36,464 nt of DNA from positions 1 through 36,464 of the forward strand of contig CAWFGW010000004.1 of NCBI GenBank assembly GCA_963815495.1, written 5' to 3'. A program made the position numbers and the translations under genes. Positions within the stretch are counted from its first letter, which is position 1, and each line of letters starts with the position of its first letter. The DNA is from CAWFGW01 sp963815495 (GTDB lineage: Bacteria > Bacteroidota > Bacteroidia > Cytophagales > JAAEPT01). Of this stretch, positions 34,118-36,464 are shown piece after piece. Below the pieces are notes generated by a model. It was not told the origin of the DNA and did not search any database. It saw nothing but the letters and a program-made list of their open reading frames with translations.

Positions 34118-35424
34118 TGGCAAATTCAGTAGCAATAGTAGGAAGACCCAACGTTGGAAAATCAACTTTTTTCAATAGGTTGATAGGAGAGAAAAAAGCT
34201 ATCATGGATAACGAAAGTGGCATTACTCGGGATAGACATTATGGCTATGCAGAATGGACAAATAAGTTCTTCACTGTGATTGATACGGGTGGCTATGTGA
34301 CCAATTCTGATGATATTTTTGAAGAAGCCATTCGCCAACAAGTGTCACTAGCCTTGGATGAAGCAAGTGTTATACTTTTTATGGTAGATGTTAACATCGG
34401 TATTACTGAACTTGACAAAGAATTCGCTAACTATCTAAGGAAAACGAACAAGCCAGTCATCGTGGTAGCTAACAAATCAGATACCAATGAAAAAAGTATG
34501 ATGATGGGTGAATTTTATCAACTGGGTTTTAATGAAATTTACCCTGTTTCCTCTCAGTCTGGTTTTGGTACTGGTGAACTCTTAGATAAGGTGGTAAGCT
34601 TCTTTCAAGAAGAAGGTGACGAAGACCCTGATGCTGGAATTCCAAAAATCACTATTGCTGGTAGACCAAATGTGGGGAAATCGTCTTTCCTTAATGCTAT
34701 TTTAGGTAAAGAAAGAAGCATTGTCACTGAAATTTCAGGAACAACTCGGGATTCTATTGATACACGTTACAACCAATTCGGGAAAGAATTTATCATTACC
34801 GATACGGCAGGGATACGAAGAAAAACAAAAGTGCATGAAGATGTCGAGTTTTATTCGGTACTAAGATCAATTAATGCTATTGAAAAATCCGATGTAGTGA
34901 TGTTAATGATTGATGCCCAACTTGGGTTAGAGTCACAAGACATCAACATTTTAAGAATTGCACAAGAAAGAAATAAAGGCGTTGTCATTCTAGTCAACAA
35001 GTGGGATTTGGTGGAGAAAGACACAATGACGTTAAAAAAATATCAAGAAGATTTATTATCAAAAATACAGCCTAACACCCATATCCCTGTCGTTTTCATT
35101 TCTGCTTTAGACAAAACAAGAATCTATAAAGCAATAGAAACAGCTATCGAAGTCTATGAATATTTAACTACAAGAATATCTACCTCTGCGTTAAATGATG
35201 TTATTCTACCTGAAATAGAAAAATACCCTCCACCGAGCATTAAGGGGAAATACATCAAAATCAAATACATTACTCAATTACCCACACCCTACCCCTGTTT
35301 TGCCTTGTTTTGTAATTTACCTCAATATATTAAAGAACCATACGAACGATTTCTTACAAATAAAATTAGACTACATTTTGAATTTAAGGGAGCTCCAATA
35401 AAATTGTTCTTTAGAAAAAAATAA
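34117..35424 (+). CDS. der: Ribosome-associated GTPase Der (EngA)
   Basis: A 435-residue essential GTPase of 50S subunit assembly. It has the unique tandem G domains: GRPNVGKSTFFNRL with DTGGY and NKSD in the first, and GRPNVGKSSFLNAI with DTAGI and NKWD in the second. A KH-like C-terminal domain ends in GAPIKLFFRKK. Length and order match the family. It is second in an operon with era. Confidence 0.97.
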   Translation: MANSVAIVGRPNVGKSTFFNRLIGEKKAIMDNESGITRDRHYGYAEWTNKFFTVIDTGGYVTNSDDIFEEAIRQQVSLALDEASVILFMVDVNIGITELDKEFANYLRKTNKPVIVVANKSDTNEKSMMMGEFYQLGFNEIYPVSSQSGFGTGELLDKVVSFFQEEGDEDPDAGIPKITIAGRPNVGKSSFLNAILGKERSIVTEISGTTRDSIDTRYNQFGKEFIITDTAGIRRKTKVHEDVEFYSVLRSINAIEKSDVVMLMIDAQLGLESQDINILRIAQERNKGVVILVNKWDLVEKDTMTLKKYQEDLLSKIQPNTHIPVVFISALDKTRIYKAIETAIEVYEYLTTRISTSALNDVILPEIEKYPPPSIKGKYIKIKYITQLPTPYPCFALFCNLPQYIKEPYERFLTNKIRLHFEFKGAPIKLFFRKK

Positions 35425-35431
35425 GGTTCTT

Positions 35432-35461
35432 TTTGACATCATTAAAATATGTCTATATTTG
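35432..35461 (+). promoter_or_regulatory. Promoter of the acidic lipoprotein gene
   Basis: TTTG (35432-35435), an 18-nt spacer and TATATTTG (35454-35461) match the Bacteroidota consensus. The start would be near 35467, about 27 nt before the ATG. Confidence 0.8.
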
Positions 35462-35493
35462 CTTAGTTGTTGAACTATAAATTAAAAAATCTA

Positions 35494-35739
35494 ATGAAAA
35501 AATTATTTGCTCTTTTAGTGATCGCTGCGTCTTTCACTATGTTCTCTTGTGGTGGTGGTGAAACTGCTACTACTGAAGAAACTACTGTTGAAGAAACTGC
35601 TGCTGAAGCTACTGAAGAAACTGAAGAGGCTACTGAAGAAGCTATGGAAGCTACTGAAGAGGCTACTGAAGAAGCTGTTGAAGCTACTGAAGAAGGTGCT
35701 GAAAACGTAGAAGAAGAAGCTGAAGAAGTTGCTGAGTAA
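35494..35739 (+). CDS. Small acidic Thr/Glu/Ala-rich lipoprotein
   Basis: An 81-residue protein with a lipoprotein signal MKKLFALLVIAASFTMFSC; the Cys in FSCGGG would be lipidated. The mature part is almost only Ala, Thr and Glu in repeats such as EATEEATEEA, giving a very negative, probably helical or disordered chain. The codons repeat as well (gctactgaagaa units), which invites repeat-number change. A longer reading from TTG at 35467 would put nine residues before the signal and is rejected. It has its own strong promoter and terminator, so it is likely an abundant single-gene transcript. No known function; a surface or periplasmic charge, spacer or ion-binding role is possible. Confidence 0.85.
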   Translation: MKKLFALLVIAASFTMFSCGGGETATTEETTVEETAAEATEETEEATEEAMEATEEATEEAVEATEEGAENVEEEAEEVAE

Positions 35740-35760
35740 TTTCAGTTAATCTGACAAAAG

Positions 35761-35793
35761 AAGAGTGTTAGTCATCTAACACTCTTTTTTTTT
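35761..35793 (+). terminator. Strong Rho-independent terminator after the acidic lipoprotein gene
   Basis: An 11-bp perfect stem AAGAGTGTTAG / CTAACACTCTT with loop TCAT, followed by seven T. The next gene's ATG is only 9 nt beyond the T-run. Confidence 0.92.
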
Positions 35794-35801
35794 GTACTAA
35801 C

Positions 35802-36377
35802 ATGTTGAACACAGCCCAAAAAAACTTTATAAACCTACTTTTAGAACAATACCCTACCGAGATTATTGTAAAAAAAGAACGCCAATCCAAACATGGTGAT
35901 TACCGATTTTATAATAAAAAAAACAAACATCAAATCACCATTAATGGTAATTTAGAAGAACAAGCTTTTCTTTTTGTGCTCATCCATGAAATTGCCCACA
36001 GAATTTGTTTTGAAAAGTTTAGAAGAAAGGCACAACCTCATGGTAAAGAATGGAAACAAATATTTAAAGAACTCCTTATTAAAGCCTTGAAAAAAAATAT
36101 CTTTAATCTTGAGCTTAGCCCTCTCATTCATGAGTTTGCACAAAGTCCTAAATCTATAATAAAAATCAATTCCCCTTTACATAGCTCTCTTTTTAACAAC
36201 CACCCACACCTATCCATTGATGATGTTAGTTTGGGAGAAACCTTCGTCTTTAGAAAAAAAAGCTTTGTGAAAATTGAAAAAAAAAGAACACGCTTTCTCT
36301 GTAAAGATGTGAAATCAGGAAAGCTCTACCTTTTTAATGCTAAAACACCTATTTCTGAGATTCAAAAGCTTCTATAG
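35802..36377 (+). CDS. SprT-like zinc metalloprotein
   Basis: A 191-residue protein with the zincin motif HEIAH (H62, E63, H66) and a third ligand His in QPHGKEWK (H80), the SprT/Spartan-like arrangement. A basic C-terminal part (about 145-191) resembles the nucleic-acid-binding tail of this family. Eukaryotic relatives cut DNA-protein crosslinks; bacterial members are largely uncharacterised. The ATG lies directly after the lipoprotein terminator with no room for a separate promoter downstream of it, so expression probably depends on readthrough or an upstream start. The 3' end overlaps the convergent MurQ-like gene by 29 nt. Confidence 0.82.
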   Translation: MLNTAQKNFINLLLEQYPTEIIVKKERQSKHGDYRFYNKKNKHQITINGNLEEQAFLFVLIHEIAHRICFEKFRRKAQPHGKEWKQIFKELLIKALKKNIFNLELSPLIHEFAQSPKSIIKINSPLHSSLFNNHPHLSIDDVSLGETFVFRKKSFVKIEKKRTRFLCKDVKSGKLYLFNAKTPISEIQKLL

Positions 36378-36464
36378 CTTTTCTCACACTACCCTCTTTT
36401 TCTAACAAAAGGGATGCCTGCTCGTAACTTGCACCAGTTTCAGCAATAATCATTTGTCGACCTC
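36349..36464 (-). CDS. murQ: C-terminus of a MurQ-like N-acetylmuramic acid 6-phosphate etherase (partial)
   Basis: The minus strand is open from the window edge to a TAG at 36349-36351, encoding GRQMIIAETGASYEQASLLL followed by EKEGSVRKAIEAFESQK. The pattern R-x-M-I-x-x-x-T-G, then a YEQA helix and GSVRKAI matches the small C-terminal helical domain of MurQ, which cleaves the lactyl ether of MurNAc-6-phosphate in cell-wall recycling. Only 38 residues are visible, so the call depends on this short tail. Confidence 0.6.
   Translation of the reverse strand, partial: GRQMIIAETGASYEQASLLLEKEGSVRKAIEAFESQK

Noticed and set aside
1..36464. CRISPR arrays, insertion sequences, integrases or attachment sites.
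   Set aside because: No regularly spaced direct repeats, transposase or recombinase genes, or terminal inverted repeats were seen. The tRNA at the left edge has no duplicated 3' end further in the window that I could find.

Overview
The window is AT-rich chromosomal DNA from a member of the Bacteroidota. Four signs support this. Several surface proteins end in type IX secretion sorting domains (FPNP or VYPNP followed by a beta-rich tail). The promoters follow the phylum's TTG-N18/19-TAnnTTTG pattern rather than -35/-10 boxes. Shine-Dalgarno sequences are scarce. The era-der pair and the sugar-transferase type also fit. Marine Flavobacteriales or Cytophagales seem most likely, but the sequence alone does not fix the genus.

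Almost everything between about 1.5 and 32.5 kb serves an extracellular or surface polysaccharide. From left to right: an initiator tRNA on the minus strand; a multiply frameshifted secreted esterase pseudogene (297-1458); a membrane GT2 glycosyltransferase; a Wzz-like chain-length protein fused to a degenerate tyrosine-kinase-like domain; a minus-strand pair of acyltransferase and sulfotransferase (5049-7024); and a tight plus-strand operon of Wzx-like flippase, glycosyltransferase, a 30-residue membrane micro-ORF, Wzy-like polymerase and a half-size TolC-like protein (7160-12058). Convergent to that operon is a minus-strand block (12079-17133) of MBOAT O-acyltransferase, AlgJ/DltD-like SGNH partner, secreted beta-helix protein and 2OG-Fe(II) oxygenase. 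Next come a membrane-anchored EEP phosphatase/nuclease, a GT-C-like membrane protein and an OafA-like acyltransferase. A 2198-residue secreted esterase with PA14, FN3, cadherin-like and three repeated PWNN modules follows (21152-27748). The last block is a four-gene operon of three glycosyltransferases led by the initiating sugar transferase, which carries an N-terminal pseudo-receiver domain (28002-32428), plus a stand-alone receiver protein.

The right end (33.0-36.5 kb) is housekeeping: Era, Der, a very acidic small lipoprotein with an excellent promoter and terminator, a SprT-like metalloprotein, and the C-terminus of a MurQ-like etherase running off the end.

Inferred working: the sugar transferase loads the first sugar on the lipid carrier, the GT2/GT4 enzymes extend it, Wzx flips it, Wzy polymerises it and Wzz sets chain length. 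Acyltransferases, the MBOAT/SGNH pair and the sulfotransferase decorate it. No Wza-type export channel is visible. The most notable points are the pseudo-receiver/sugar-transferase fusion beside a free receiver, the degenerate kinase domain, the PWNN repeats, the G-tracts, the micro-ORF, and a pseudogene whose seven frameshifts are all +1.
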